A stretch of DNA of 64,000 nucleotides from JALYTZ01 sp036559125 (lineage in GTDB: Bacteria; Vulcanimicrobiota; Vulcanimicrobiia; Vulcanimicrobiales; Vulcanimicrobiaceae). A program made the translations under genes and the position numbers. The stretch covers positions 1 to 64,000 of the forward strand of contig DATBTT010000057.1 of NCBI GenBank assembly GCA_036559125.1, given 5' to 3'. This document shows, in pieces, positions 1 to 7,881 of this stretch. Numbering within the stretch: position 1 is the stretch's first letter; the number at the start of each line of letters is the position of its first letter. The notes beneath the pieces were generated by a model. That model saw nothing but the letters and a program-made list of their open reading frames with translations, did no database searches and had not been told where the DNA came from.

Positions 1-465
1 CACCGGCCCAACTGGATAACGCTGTCGGTGACTGCAGCTTTGGCGCTTGCTGCATCGCTGACGATGGCGTTCTCGCGGCCGGTCGAGGTCAGCGTCGACG
101 GACAGCGGCTTATCAGCGACGTTCCGCCCGTCTCCACAACCCATGACAGAGTCTACGTCGCGCTGCGTCCGCTCGACGACGCGCTTGGAGCGCTGACGCG
201 ATATGACGAGCAGTCGGGCCGGGTTGCCGTCATTCGCGGCGATCAGACATTGCGCTTGCGCGTGGGCGACACGCATGCGACGCTCAACGGGATGCCGATG
301 ACGCTCAAGCACGCTCCGTTTCGGGTGCGCGGTCGCGTGATGGTGAACATCAGAACGATCGCCCGCGCCTTCGGCGTTCACCTCAAATTTGACAAGCGCA
401 CCGCGCACGTCGACGTGCAGACGCCGGGCGTCATCGAAGCCGGTACGCAACCCGACACGCCGTGA
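1..465 (+). CDS. Copper amine oxidase N-terminal-like (stalk) domain protein, 5' truncated by window edge
   Basis: The reading frame is open to the left edge of the window. A GTG at 28 is possible, but the residues before it (HRPNW) would supply the charged head of the signal peptide that follows, so the true start is probably upstream. After the hydrophobic segment comes a compact domain with the pattern VDGQRL, YVALRPL and VMVNIRTIARAFG, typical of the Cu_amine_oxidN1 family: small exported beta domains that often bind the cell wall or act as stalks. The catalytic copper oxidase itself is absent. It ends 10 bp before a convergent gene. A longer relative is at 40723-42285. Role unknown; family assignment fairly secure. 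Confidence 0.7.
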   Translation, partial: HRPNWITLSVTAALALAASLTMAFSRPVEVSVDGQRLISDVPPVSTTHDRVYVALRPLDDALGALTRYDEQSGRVAVIRGDQTLRLRVGDTHATLNGMPMTLKHAPFRVRGRVMVNIRTIARAFGVHLKFDKRTAHVDVQTPGVIEAGTQPDTP

Positions 466-475
466 TTCTCTCGCC

Positions 476-1273
476 CTAGAGGTTGTGCGCGGTCAGCCCG
501 ATGGCCAGCGCTTCGAGCGGCACGAATGCGAGCGTCACGACGACGAGCGCGCGATACGCCACTCGTAGAAAGGGCGTGCGCCAGCTCTGCCGCGATATCG
601 CGAGCCAGCGTGCGACCGAGAAGAGCGTGAGCGCAACGATCGTCGCATAGATGACGGCCGAGACGAGCGTTCCATGTTCGAGATACCCAACCGTCGCGAC
701 GCCGAGAACGCCGAGCAACAGCACTTGCGCTCCGACGACGACGGGATGCATGCCGCGAGGCGCCGCAAACGGATCGTTGGCGCGCGTTTCGGTGCTCCCG
801 AACGAGAGCACCATCAATAAGAAGAGCGCGCCGAACGCATATTCCGCCAGCGTTACGACCGGACGCGGCGCGTCAACGGCGATTTCCGCGGGGCCCGTAA
901 CGCTCGAAAACCGTTTGTCTTCGGCCATGAGCCGGTTGAAGTTGCTGTCGCCGATCCAGAGCAACTGGTGCGCGATCGTTCTTCCGGTCAGGGTGCCGTC
1001 GCGCCGGGTCTCGGGCGATTCGCCGATGGGTTTGAATGCAATAGCATAGCCGTCGGCCGCGGCGCGAGCCGCGACTGCACGAGTGGTCCGATCGACGGCA
1101 GCACGGGCTTGCGCGGGCTGCGTCGTGGTGAAGACGTTGACATTGAGATGAAGATAGTGGCCATAGAAGAGCTGGTTGCGGTCGATCGCGGCGCCCGCGA
1201 CCATCATGACGGAGACGATGGCGCAAACGGCAATGGTCGTGCGCAGCGTGGCGGCCGTCCGATCCGTCAACAC
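476..1273 (-). CDS. Hypothetical membrane protein
   Basis: A 265-residue protein starting at GTG 1273 with AAGGTG just upstream. It has one N-terminal membrane segment (about residues 12-30), a polar stretch of roughly 100 residues that should be extracytoplasmic, then about four hydrophobic segments from residue 140 to the C-terminus. I recognise no family motif. The downstream end faces the stalk-domain gene across 10 bp. Upstream lies the permease gene on the same strand, 13 bp away, so the two are probably co-transcribed. The soluble loop followed by a membrane bundle resembles sensory or transport-associated proteins, but no function can be claimed. Confidence 0.6.
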   Translation of the reverse strand: MLTDRTAATLRTTIAVCAIVSVMMVAGAAIDRNQLFYGHYLHLNVNVFTTTQPAQARAAVDRTTRAVAARAAADGYAIAFKPIGESPETRRDGTLTGRTIAHQLLWIGDSNFNRLMAEDKRFSSVTGPAEIAVDAPRPVVTLAEYAFGALFLLMVLSFGSTETRANDPFAAPRGMHPVVVGAQVLLLGVLGVATVGYLEHGTLVSAVIYATIVALTLFSVARWLAISRQSWRTPFLRVAYRALVVVTLAFVPLEALAIGLTAHNL

Positions 1274-1286
1274 CGCACCTTACCAG

Positions 1287-2813
1287 CTACACATACTCGG
1301 TAAGGCCTTCGGGTTCTTCGACGGGACCGATTTCTTCGGGATTTGATTTGCGGAATCCGTACGAGAAGAAGAAAATAAGTCCGATTACCAGAGCGCCCGC
1401 GAACCACTCCCAGGTCGTGCGCGAGAGTCCGAAGACGGCCAAAAACAGCGAGCACAGAATACCCAAGATCGGAAAGAGCGGCACGAACGGAACGCGGAAC
1501 GAGCGCGGAATGTCGGGCTTGCGGTGCCGCAAATAAAGTACTCCGGCGCACACGACCGTAAATGCGATAAGCGTCCCGATGTTGACGAGGTTCAATAACT
1601 GGTTCAAAGGTACGACCAGCGTTAGGAGTGCGACCACGAATCCGGTAAACATGGTTGTATTGAGGGGCGTCTTGAATTTCGGATGAACCTTGGCCACGAC
1701 CGGTGGCAACATTTTGTCGCGAGCCATGACGTAGAAGATTCGAGATTGGCCAAGCAACGAGCTCAACGCGACGCTCGTGGTACCGGCGAGCACGCCGACT
1801 ACGATGATCGCGCTGACGAAAGGCAAGTGAAGCGGCGCAAGTGCAAAGACAAGCGGATCCTTGATCGGAACCTTTGCCCACGGCAGCGCGCCGACCAGCA
1901 CGACGGCCGTGGCACAGTAGATCAACGTGCCGATGCCGAGCGCGCCGAGTACGCCCAGCGGCACGTCGCGCTGTGGATTCTTGCATTCTTCGGCGGTCGT
2001 CGTTGCGGTGTCGAAGCCGATGTAGCTGAAAAAGACGTATGCGGCGATCGCGATGATCCCGTACGGCTGCACGGTTGAATTGTAATCGGCGGAGCCGCCG
2101 AACGGCCTCAGTTTGCCCCAGCCGAATGGACTGAAATCGTGCAGGTTGGAAGCGTGGAACAAGAACAGTCCCGCAACGATGAAGACCATCAGCGCGCCGA
2201 TTTTCAGGACGACGAAGATGTTGTTCGTCGTCGCCGATTCGCGAATTCCGATCGAGAGCAATGCGCTTAGCGCCAACACGAATAAGGCGCCGACGATATC
2301 GACTTGTGAGTGCAGCAGGTCGTAGTGGGCAAAATCCCACCAGGGCCCATGCATCACCAGGTTGGAGGTTTGGGCCCAAGCCGGCAACGCGAGCCCCACC
2401 GACTTCAGAACGTCCTGAAGTGCGGCGGAGAATTGTTGCGCCACCGGAGCTGCGCTAATCCCGTATTCGAAAATCAGGGCAAAACCGATGATCCAGGCGA
2501 AGAGTTTGCCCATGGTCGCATACGCGTAGGTGTAGGCGCTGCCGGCGACCGGAACCATTGCGCCGAGCTCGGCGTAGCACAGAGCCGCAAAAAACGAGGT
2601 GAGTCCGGCCAGCAGATACGAGATAATGACGGCCGGCCCCGCGCCTTTGACGCCCGTGCCGATGGTCGTAAAGATGCCGCCGCCGATCATCGTCCCCAGG
2701 CCTATCGCGACGAGGTCCTTCGCGGTAAGGACGCGCCGGAGGATTTTCCCTTTACTTAATTCTCGGAGCCGGTCGACTGAACTCGTGGCAAATAAACGCT
2801 GAGTAAACGACAT
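1287..2813 (-). CDS. APC-superfamily amino acid permease (cationic amino acid transporter type)
   Basis: About 508 residues with roughly twelve hydrophobic segments. The first is the family signature GLGTMIGGGIFTTIGTG, the substrate-binding unwound helix of APC transporters, preceded by the cytoplasmic head RLFATSSVDRL common in bacterial CAT/YfnA-type permeases. The substrate is probably an amino acid taken up by proton symport; specificity cannot be read. The frame extends to GTG 2867, but ATG 2813 is preferred because homologues begin at this MSFTQRL-like head. It is co-directional with the downstream membrane protein and divergent from the NUDIX gene. Confidence 0.88.
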   Translation of the reverse strand: MSFTQRLFATSSVDRLRELSKGKILRRVLTAKDLVAIGLGTMIGGGIFTTIGTGVKGAGPAVIISYLLAGLTSFFAALCYAELGAMVPVAGSAYTYAYATMGKLFAWIIGFALIFEYGISAAPVAQQFSAALQDVLKSVGLALPAWAQTSNLVMHGPWWDFAHYDLLHSQVDIVGALFVLALSALLSIGIRESATTNNIFVVLKIGALMVFIVAGLFLFHASNLHDFSPFGWGKLRPFGGSADYNSTVQPYGIIAIAAYVFFSYIGFDTATTTAEECKNPQRDVPLGVLGALGIGTLIYCATAVVLVGALPWAKVPIKDPLVFALAPLHLPFVSAIIVVGVLAGTTSVALSSLLGQSRIFYVMARDKMLPPVVAKVHPKFKTPLNTTMFTGFVVALLTLVVPLNQLLNLVNIGTLIAFTVVCAGVLYLRHRKPDIPRSFRVPFVPLFPILGILCSLFLAVFGLSRTTWEWFAGALVIGLIFFFSYGFRKSNPEEIGPVEEPEGLTEYV

Positions 2814-2944
2814 CCGCCAAACGGTTCGAAGCAGAGAAGGCGCGGCCCTACTCGATGGGGTCGTCACAAAAAGTCCGTGGCTAAGGACATCGTGTGGCCG
2901 CGGCTCGCAGGAAGCGCCGTGTCGGTCACCTTAGACAGCTCGTC

Positions 2945-3517
2945 ATGAGCGGTTATCAACGGCGTGCGTCGCGGGAGATCTATCGCAATCCGTGGCTCGC
3001 ATTTCAGGTACACGACGTGATCCATCCCAGCGGGGCGACCGGCGAACACGGGCTCGTCGAAACGCCCGCCGCGTCGGCAGCGATTGTCGCCGACGACGGC
3101 GACCTGCTGTTCGCGCGCCAGCCACGCTTTGCGGTCGATGCGGTGATGCTCGAGATCGTCAAAGGGGGTGCGGACGACGGCGAGGATGCGCTGGCGTGCG
3201 CTAAGCGAGAAGTGCGCGAAGAGCTCGGCGTCGTCGCCGCGCAGTGGGAATCGCTCGGCGTTCTTTACGAGATTCCGTCGATCGTACGCGAACCCGTATC
3301 TCTATTTTTAGCGCGGGGTATCGAACACGTGGAAGCCGCACCCGAAGACGTCGAGACGATCGAACTCGTGCGCATTCCGGAAGCAGTCGCATTCGCCGCC
3401 GCCGCGTCGGGCCAAATCAACGACGCGATTACCGTCGCCGCACTCCTGCGCTATGGCTTACGCACCGGCGCCCTCCGCGCGCCTCCTCATACCGACCCTT
3501 CGACAAGCTCAGGGTGA
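2945..3517 (+). CDS. NUDIX hydrolase, ADP-ribose pyrophosphatase type
   Basis: 190 residues from ATG 2945; the frame runs further up to GTG 2894, but without family-like residues. A complete Nudix box is visible (G-x5-E-x7-REVREELG around residues 75-97), which binds the metal and hydrolyses a nucleoside diphosphate linked to another moiety. The N-terminal region with NPWLAFQVHDV and the size fit the ADP-sugar pyrophosphatase group, which recycles ADP-ribose or similar compounds in the cytoplasm. The last codons (TDPSTSSG) and the TGA stop are encoded by a dispersed repeat copy at 3496-3518, so the C-terminal tail was probably altered when the element arrived. Confidence 0.87.
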   Translation: MSGYQRRASREIYRNPWLAFQVHDVIHPSGATGEHGLVETPAASAAIVADDGDLLFARQPRFAVDAVMLEIVKGGADDGEDALACAKREVREELGVVAAQWESLGVLYEIPSIVREPVSLFLARGIEHVEAAPEDVETIELVRIPEAVAFAAAASGQINDAITVAALLRYGLRTGALRAPPHTDPSTSSG

Positions 3518-3518
3518 C
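3496..3518 (+). repeat. Dispersed element, plus orientation
   Basis: CCCTTCGACAAGCTCAGGGT followed by GAC. This is one copy of the short element scattered through the window. It overlaps the end of the NUDIX gene and supplies its TGA stop at 3515-3517. It faces the minus copy at 3713-3734 across the convergent NUDIX / cobalamin adenosyltransferase junction. Confidence 0.9.
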
Positions 3519-3543
3519 AGCCATACCCATCCGCAATCGTAAG

Positions 3544-3723
3544 CGCCACTCGGTCATCGTAACCGCCACTCTGTCATCCTGAGCGCCACTCTGTCGTCGT
3601 GCGCGCCACTCTGTCATCGTGCGCGCCACTCTGTCATCCTGAACGCCACTCTGTCGTCGTGAGCGCCACTCGGTCATCCTGAGCGCCACTCTGTCATCGT
3701 GGGCGCCACTTTGTCATCCTGAG
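3544..3723. repeat. Tandem array, nine 20-bp units
   Basis: Nine units of exactly 20 bp, each starting CGCCACT (3544, 3564, 3584, 3604, 3624, 3644, 3664, 3684, 3704), with consensus CGCCACTCTGTCATCCTGAG. The second half, GTCATCCTGAG, equals the first half of the minus-orientation dispersed element, and the last unit runs straight into a full copy at 3713-3734. The array looks like tandem expansion of a truncated element. Open frames through it are artefacts of periodicity. Confidence 0.93.
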
Positions 3724-3734
3724 CTTGTCGAAGG
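3713..3734 (-). repeat. Dispersed element, minus orientation
   Basis: GTCATCCTGAGCTTGTCGAA followed by GG. It contains the stop codon (3714-3716 read on the minus strand) of the cobalamin adenosyltransferase gene and closes the 20-bp array. Confidence 0.9.
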
Positions 3735-4328
3735 AGCCGGTGGTTTGGTCGAGGCTTGCCAGAGATGTTCGGGCTCGGATAGGCCGGCGTTGATCCAGCG
3801 CGACCAGACGAAGAGCGCGTCGGAGAGCCGGTTGACGTAGCGCACGACGTCGGCGGAGACGTCCGGGTCGCGTTCGCGCAGGGTAACCAACAGCCGCTCC
3901 GTACGTCGGCAGACCGTGCGCGCGAGGTGCAAGAACGCGCCTGGATACGAGCCGCCGGGGTGTATGAAATTGTTGAGCGGTTGCAGGTCTTTCTGCGTTT
4001 CGTCGATAGCGCGTTCGAGTGCCTTGGCGTCGTCTTCGTGGATCAGCGGCATGCCTTCCCACCGATCGTGCGGCAGCGTCGCCAATTCGGAGCCCAGGTT
4101 GAAGAGCGCGTCTTGCGTCCATGCAAGCCATTCGTCCAGGCGCTGTGCCCGCGGCGATTCGCGCTGCGCGCGCAGCGCCGTGCGAGCGAGCCCGATGGTG
4201 CTGGAAAGCTCGTCGACCGTGCCGTAGGTTTCGATGCGCAAGCTGTTTTTCTTGACGCGTTCGCCACCGACCAGCCCCGTCGTTCCATCGTCGCCCGTGC
4301 GCGTGTATATTCTCGTGAACTTCGGCAT
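3714..4328 (-). CDS. pduO: Cob(I)yrinic acid a,c-diamide adenosyltransferase, PduO type
   Basis: 204 residues beginning MPKFTRIYTRTGDDGTTGL, the diagnostic N-terminus and ATP-binding loop of PduO-family ATP:cob(I)alamin adenosyltransferases. ETYGTVDELSS, the RxxxRRTERL-like segment and YVNRLSDALFVWSR further on complete the family pattern. The enzyme transfers the adenosyl group of ATP to reduced cobalamin, making coenzyme B12 in the cytoplasm. The frame continues upstream of 4328, but that part is antisense to the next gene and lacks family similarity. The C-terminal APSTSSG and the stop come from a dispersed repeat. A precorrin-2 dehydrogenase gene is 13 kb away, so some tetrapyrrole metabolism is present. 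Confidence 0.92.
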   Translation of the reverse strand: MPKFTRIYTRTGDDGTTGLVGGERVKKNSLRIETYGTVDELSSTIGLARTALRAQRESPRAQRLDEWLAWTQDALFNLGSELATLPHDRWEGMPLIHEDDAKALERAIDETQKDLQPLNNFIHPGGSYPGAFLHLARTVCRRTERLLVTLRERDPDVSADVVRYVNRLSDALFVWSRWINAGLSEPEHLWQASTKPPAPSTSSG

Positions 4329-4400
4329 GCGCGCTTGCTTCGTCGCGCCCGCGGCGATAGCCCGCGGAACCTTCGCACCGTCGCCGAACGTAGAAGGGCT

Positions 4401-5696
4401 ATGAACGACGCACGATTCGACCGCCGCGGCTTTCTCGCAGGCGGCGCCGCACTCTCCGCGACGCTGCTTCTCCCATCTTCGGTTCGCGCTCAAACGCTCG
4501 ACGCTTCGATCGTCATCGACGCCAGCCATCCGATGCGACGCATCCCGGCGACGTTCGCTGGACTCAGCTTCGAAGCGTCGCTCGTCGGCGGCGGCAACCA
4601 TTTCACGCCCGACAACGATCGCCTCGTCGCGGCGGTGCGGGCTCTCGGCCAAGGCGTTTTGCATATCGGGGGCAGCAGCGTCGACCATACGGTGTACGGG
4701 AACGCCGATCTGCGCGCGCTTGCGGCGTTCTCGCGCGCGACGAATTGGCCCGTACTGCTCGGCCTGAATTTGCGCGAGTCGAATCCGCAGCAGACGGTCG
4801 GCCAAGCCGAAGACGCGGCCCACGCGCTGGGAAACCAATTGCTGGCCTTCGAGATCGGCAACGAACCCGATAGATACGGCTCTTCCGACGGATCGGCGAA
4901 CTCAAACGCCTACCGCGACTATTTGAGCGCGTACCTGAAGGACGCCAAGGGCATCGCGTCGCGCGTGCATGGCGCGCGGTTCGCCGGACCGGGCGCGAGC
5001 GCGCGTCCCAGCCAATGGGCGGTGCCCTTCGCGAGCGACGCACGCTCGCACCTCGCACTGCTAACCCAACACTACTACCGGTTGGGAGATCCGGCGGCCC
5101 CGGACGTCACCATCGAACGCCTCTTACACGGCCCGGACGACGCTCGATTCGAGAGCGATCTCGGAGCCCTACGCGACGCGGCTGCGAGCGCGCGCGTCCC
5201 GTATCGCATCTCGCAGTGCGCGCCGGCGAGCGGAAACGGAAAGCCGGGCGTCGGCAATACGCTCGCGTCGGCGTTATGGGCGCTCGATCTGTGCTTTCGC
5301 GTCGCGTCGGCCGACGGCGCCGGTGTAAACGTTCGCTTCGTCGATACGGATGTGGAGCGCGCGCCGCTGTATTACGGGTTGCAGCTTTTCGCGCGGTCCG
5401 CCAACGCGCGGCTTCTGCCGTTGCGGCTCGGGGGTAGTCATCCCAATTTACGTGCATACGCGGTCGCGCGCGACGACGGGAGCGTGCTGCTTACGTGTAT
5501 CAACCCCGACGCGATTCACGCAGCCTCCGTAACCGTTGACGGCACGGGAATGACCAACGCTACGGCCGCCAATCTTACCGGCCCACGATTGGCGTCGACG
5601 GAAAGCGTTTCGATAACCCAGTCTCCGCTGCCGCTCTCCGGCAATCCCATCGAGATCGCGCCGGCCTCGGCGAGTCTGATTACGCTCACCCGGTAG
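4401..5696 (+). CDS. Tat-exported glycoside hydrolase GH79-like protein, nucleophile apparently replaced
   Basis: 431 residues from ATG 4401. The N-terminus has a twin-arginine signal (DRRGFLAG, residues 7-14, then a hydrophobic stretch to about 30), so it is exported folded. The body resembles the GH79 beta-glucuronidase/heparanase clan: FAGLSFEAS near 52-60, the acid/base motif EIGNEP at 151-156, and a KPGVGNTLASALWALD helix near 281-296, followed by a beta-rich C-terminal domain. Where the family carries its nucleophile Glu shortly before the KPG segment, this protein reads RISQCAPASGNG (Q272-C273). It may therefore be inactive, a lectin, or use another residue. Divergent from the cobalamin gene. 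Confidence 0.72.
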   Translation: MNDARFDRRGFLAGGAALSATLLLPSSVRAQTLDASIVIDASHPMRRIPATFAGLSFEASLVGGGNHFTPDNDRLVAAVRALGQGVLHIGGSSVDHTVYGNADLRALAAFSRATNWPVLLGLNLRESNPQQTVGQAEDAAHALGNQLLAFEIGNEPDRYGSSDGSANSNAYRDYLSAYLKDAKGIASRVHGARFAGPGASARPSQWAVPFASDARSHLALLTQHYYRLGDPAAPDVTIERLLHGPDDARFESDLGALRDAAASARVPYRISQCAPASGNGKPGVGNTLASALWALDLCFRVASADGAGVNVRFVDTDVERAPLYYGLQLFARSANARLLPLRLGGSHPNLRAYAVARDDGSVLLTCINPDAIHAASVTVDGTGMTNATAANLTGPRLASTESVSITQSPLPLSGNPIEIAPASASLITLTR

Positions 5697-5744
5697 CCGC
5701 CCAAAAGAGGCGCCATACTCAATTTCTGCGAATCGGGGCCGGTC

Positions 5745-7208
5745 ATGTCCGAAGCCGTTCAACAAACTCCGCTGGTCAAGGAGATCCCTCCAAAAGCGGC
5801 CGACCTCTCCGCGTGGTACACCGCAGTTTGCATAAAGGCGGAGCTGGTTTCGTACTCGCCGGTGCGCGGGTGCGTGGTATTGCGTCCGTACGGTTACGGC
5901 ATGTGGGAGAACCTGCAAAAGCATCTCGACGAGCGCTTTAAAGCGACCGGCCATGAAAACGCGTACTTTCCGCTGCTGATTCCCGAGCATCTCTTGACGA
6001 AAGAAGCCGAACACGTTGAGGGCTTCGCACCCGAAGTCGCCTGGGTCACCCACGGCGGCGAAGAAAAACTGACCGAGCGCTTGGCGATTCGACCGACGTC
6101 GGAAGCGATGATCGGCAGAATGTATTCAGAGTGGATTCAATCGCATCGCGACTTGCCGGTACTGATCAATCAGTGGGCCAATGTCGTGCGCTGGGAGAAA
6201 GCGACGCGTCCCTTTTTGCGCACGATGGAATTCTTGTGGCAAGAAGGGCACACGGCGCACGCCAATGCGCGCGAGGCGCGCGAAGAGACGTTGCGCATGC
6301 TCGACGTATACAAGGACTTCGCGGACAACGTCGCAGCGGTGCCCACGTATGCGGGCGCCAAGAGCGCCGGCGAGCGCTTTCCCGGTGCGGTCGAAACCTA
6401 TTCGATCGAAGCGTTGATGCCCGACGGCAAAGCGCTGCAATCGGCGACCTCGCACGATCTGGGGCAGAACTTCAGTCGCGCATACGATATTACGTTCGCA
6501 GATACCGATCAACAAGTTAAGCACGTCTATACGACGTCGTGGGGAATGTCATGGCGCATGCTCGGCGCGATAATCATGACCCACGGCGACGATCGCGGCC
6601 TGCGCTTGCCACCGAAAATCGCGCCGTACGAAGCCGTGTTCGTGCCCATCGTCAAAGGCGGCAATGAGGCCGCAGTGCAGAAGGCGCACGAACTTGCCAA
6701 GGCGCTTCGCGCGGCGGGCCGTCGCGTGCGTGTTGACGACCGCGACTATTCGCCGGGCTGGAAGTACGCCGAGTGGGAGATGCGCGGCGTCCCGCTACGC
6801 ATCGAAATCGGTCCGAAGGACCTTGAGTCCGGCAGCGCCGTCGTCGTGCGTCGCGATAAAACAAAAGGTGACGACGGTGCGAAGACGGTCGTGCCCTTCG
6901 AGGGACTGAATGCGGCGGTAGTCGACCTGCTCGCTGCTGTTCACGATTCGCTCTTCGCGCAAGCCACGCATTTCTTGCTCGGCCATACATACAAGGTACT
7001 GGAGCGCGAGCAGTTTTACGCATTCTGCAAAGAGCGCGCCGGTATGGTGGACATTCCGTGGTGCGAGCGCCCCGCGTGCGAGGCCGACGTGAAAGCGGCG
7101 ACCGGCGCGACGACGCGCAACATGCGCCCGCTGGAAACTCCCGACGCGCCTTGCGTAGCCTGCGGCGAACCCGCGAAAGTCAATGCTTATTTTGCTCAAT
7201 CGTACTAG
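5745..7208 (+). CDS. proS: Prolyl-tRNA synthetase, archaeal/eukaryotic type
   Basis: 487 residues. Class II aminoacyl-tRNA synthetase motifs are clear: motif 2 region WEKATRPFLRTMEFLWQEGHT near 157-177, RPTSEAMI before it, and the anticodon-binding domain from about residue 285. The C-terminal extension carries paired cysteines (IPWCERPACEAD and APCVACGEP), the zinc-binding tail of the eukaryote/archaeal-type ProRS; the long bacterial editing insertion is absent. It charges tRNA-Pro in the cytoplasm. It is a single gene, flanked downstream by a cluster of dispersed elements. This ProRS type occurs in several bacterial phyla, so it is not itself evidence of recent transfer. Confidence 0.96.
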   Translation: MSEAVQQTPLVKEIPPKAADLSAWYTAVCIKAELVSYSPVRGCVVLRPYGYGMWENLQKHLDERFKATGHENAYFPLLIPEHLLTKEAEHVEGFAPEVAWVTHGGEEKLTERLAIRPTSEAMIGRMYSEWIQSHRDLPVLINQWANVVRWEKATRPFLRTMEFLWQEGHTAHANAREAREETLRMLDVYKDFADNVAAVPTYAGAKSAGERFPGAVETYSIEALMPDGKALQSATSHDLGQNFSRAYDITFADTDQQVKHVYTTSWGMSWRMLGAIIMTHGDDRGLRLPPKIAPYEAVFVPIVKGGNEAAVQKAHELAKALRAAGRRVRVDDRDYSPGWKYAEWEMRGVPLRIEIGPKDLESGSAVVVRRDKTKGDDGAKTVVPFEGLNAAVVDLLAAVHDSLFAQATHFLLGHTYKVLEREQFYAFCKERAGMVDIPWCERPACEADVKAATGATTRNMRPLETPDAPCVACGEPAKVNAYFAQSY

Positions 7209-7225
7209 CGCTTCCGTCACGACCG

Positions 7226-7248
7226 CCCTTCGACAAGCTCAGGGTGAC
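7226..7248 (+). repeat. Dispersed element, plus orientation
   Basis: CCCTTCGACAAGCTCAGGGT plus GAC, 18 bp after the proS stop. It faces the two minus-orientation copies that follow. Confidence 0.9.
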
Positions 7249-7290
7249 GGGGGTGTCGCCAGCATGCGACGCTTATCGGACACGTTCCCC

Positions 7291-7341
7291 GTCATGCGTA
7301 GCTTGTCGAAGCACGTTCCCGTCATGCTGAGCTTGTCGAAG
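7291..7341 (-). repeat. Two minus-orientation dispersed elements, 30 bp apart
   Basis: Copies at 7291-7311 (one variant position, GCGTAG) and 7321-7341 (GTCATGCTGAGCTTGTCGAA plus G), with a further decayed remnant near 7263. The second copy contains the ATG at 7324 that starts the next gene. Confidence 0.88.
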
Positions 7342-7881
7342 TACGCATTGGGGTTGCTTGCAGCGTTATTGCCGTTGGCGGCGCACGCGCAGACGACACC
7401 GCTGCAGGTCACCGCAACTTCGCCGAGCATCGACTCCTTGGACGCGGGATTGCGCGCGACGGGCAACCGAAAAGCAACCGCGGTCGCAATCGGCAGAGCG
7501 TTGTTTCGTTCGGAGTGGCCGGCACAAGTATTGAAGGTGTACGCGAGCGGAATCGACACGCACGAAGTAGCGGGTCTGACCGTCTCGGGCGTGAAGTTCC
7601 ACGAGCGCCTTTCGCGGCCGCAGTTCTACGATGAAATCGTGGCTCTGGTCGCCGACACGTTTGCCGCCGCTCCCGTTGAAGAAGTGGACGTATGGGCCAC
7701 CGTCCCGCTCTCGGTTGGAAAGGGTATAGTCGTTACGGGCGACATCGCTAAGCCTACGAGCCGCACCGTTTTTACGTTGACCGTCCGGCGGGGAGAAGCC
7801 AAATCCGCCCTCGTGGCGCGCCTGCGCGCGGGATCAGGCATCTTCATCGACCAGGAGTGGGCCCACGCGGCTCTTAAGTGA
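7324..7881 (+). CDS. Secreted protein of unknown function, start codon within a dispersed repeat
   Basis: 185 residues if started at ATG 7324. The first six residues, MLSLSK, are encoded by the dispersed element at 7321-7341 and serve as the charged head of a clear signal peptide, continuing YALGLLAALLPLAAHA with cleavage after AHA near residue 22. The mature part (about 160 residues) is alpha/beta without a family I recognise; it sits directly before an M16 peptidase with a 4-nt GTGA overlap, so the two are translationally coupled and may act together. The frame stays open upstream to 7183 through more repeat copies, but nothing there looks like protein. Confidence 0.75.
   Translation: MLSLSKYALGLLAALLPLAAHAQTTPLQVTATSPSIDSLDAGLRATGNRKATAVAIGRALFRSEWPAQVLKVYASGIDTHEVAGLTVSGVKFHERLSRPQFYDEIVALVADTFAAAPVEEVDVWATVPLSVGKGIVVTGDIAKPTSRTVFTLTVRRGEAKSALVARLRAGSGIFIDQEWAHAALK

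Noticed and set aside
3429..3689. Open frame through the 20-bp array with repeating MTEWR-type peptide
   Set aside because: It is only the translation of the 20-bp repeat, with no start context or homology.
4329..4838. Upstream extension of the cobalamin adenosyltransferase frame
   Set aside because: It is antisense to the well-supported GH79-like gene and lacks family similarity; the family N-terminus starts exactly at 4328.
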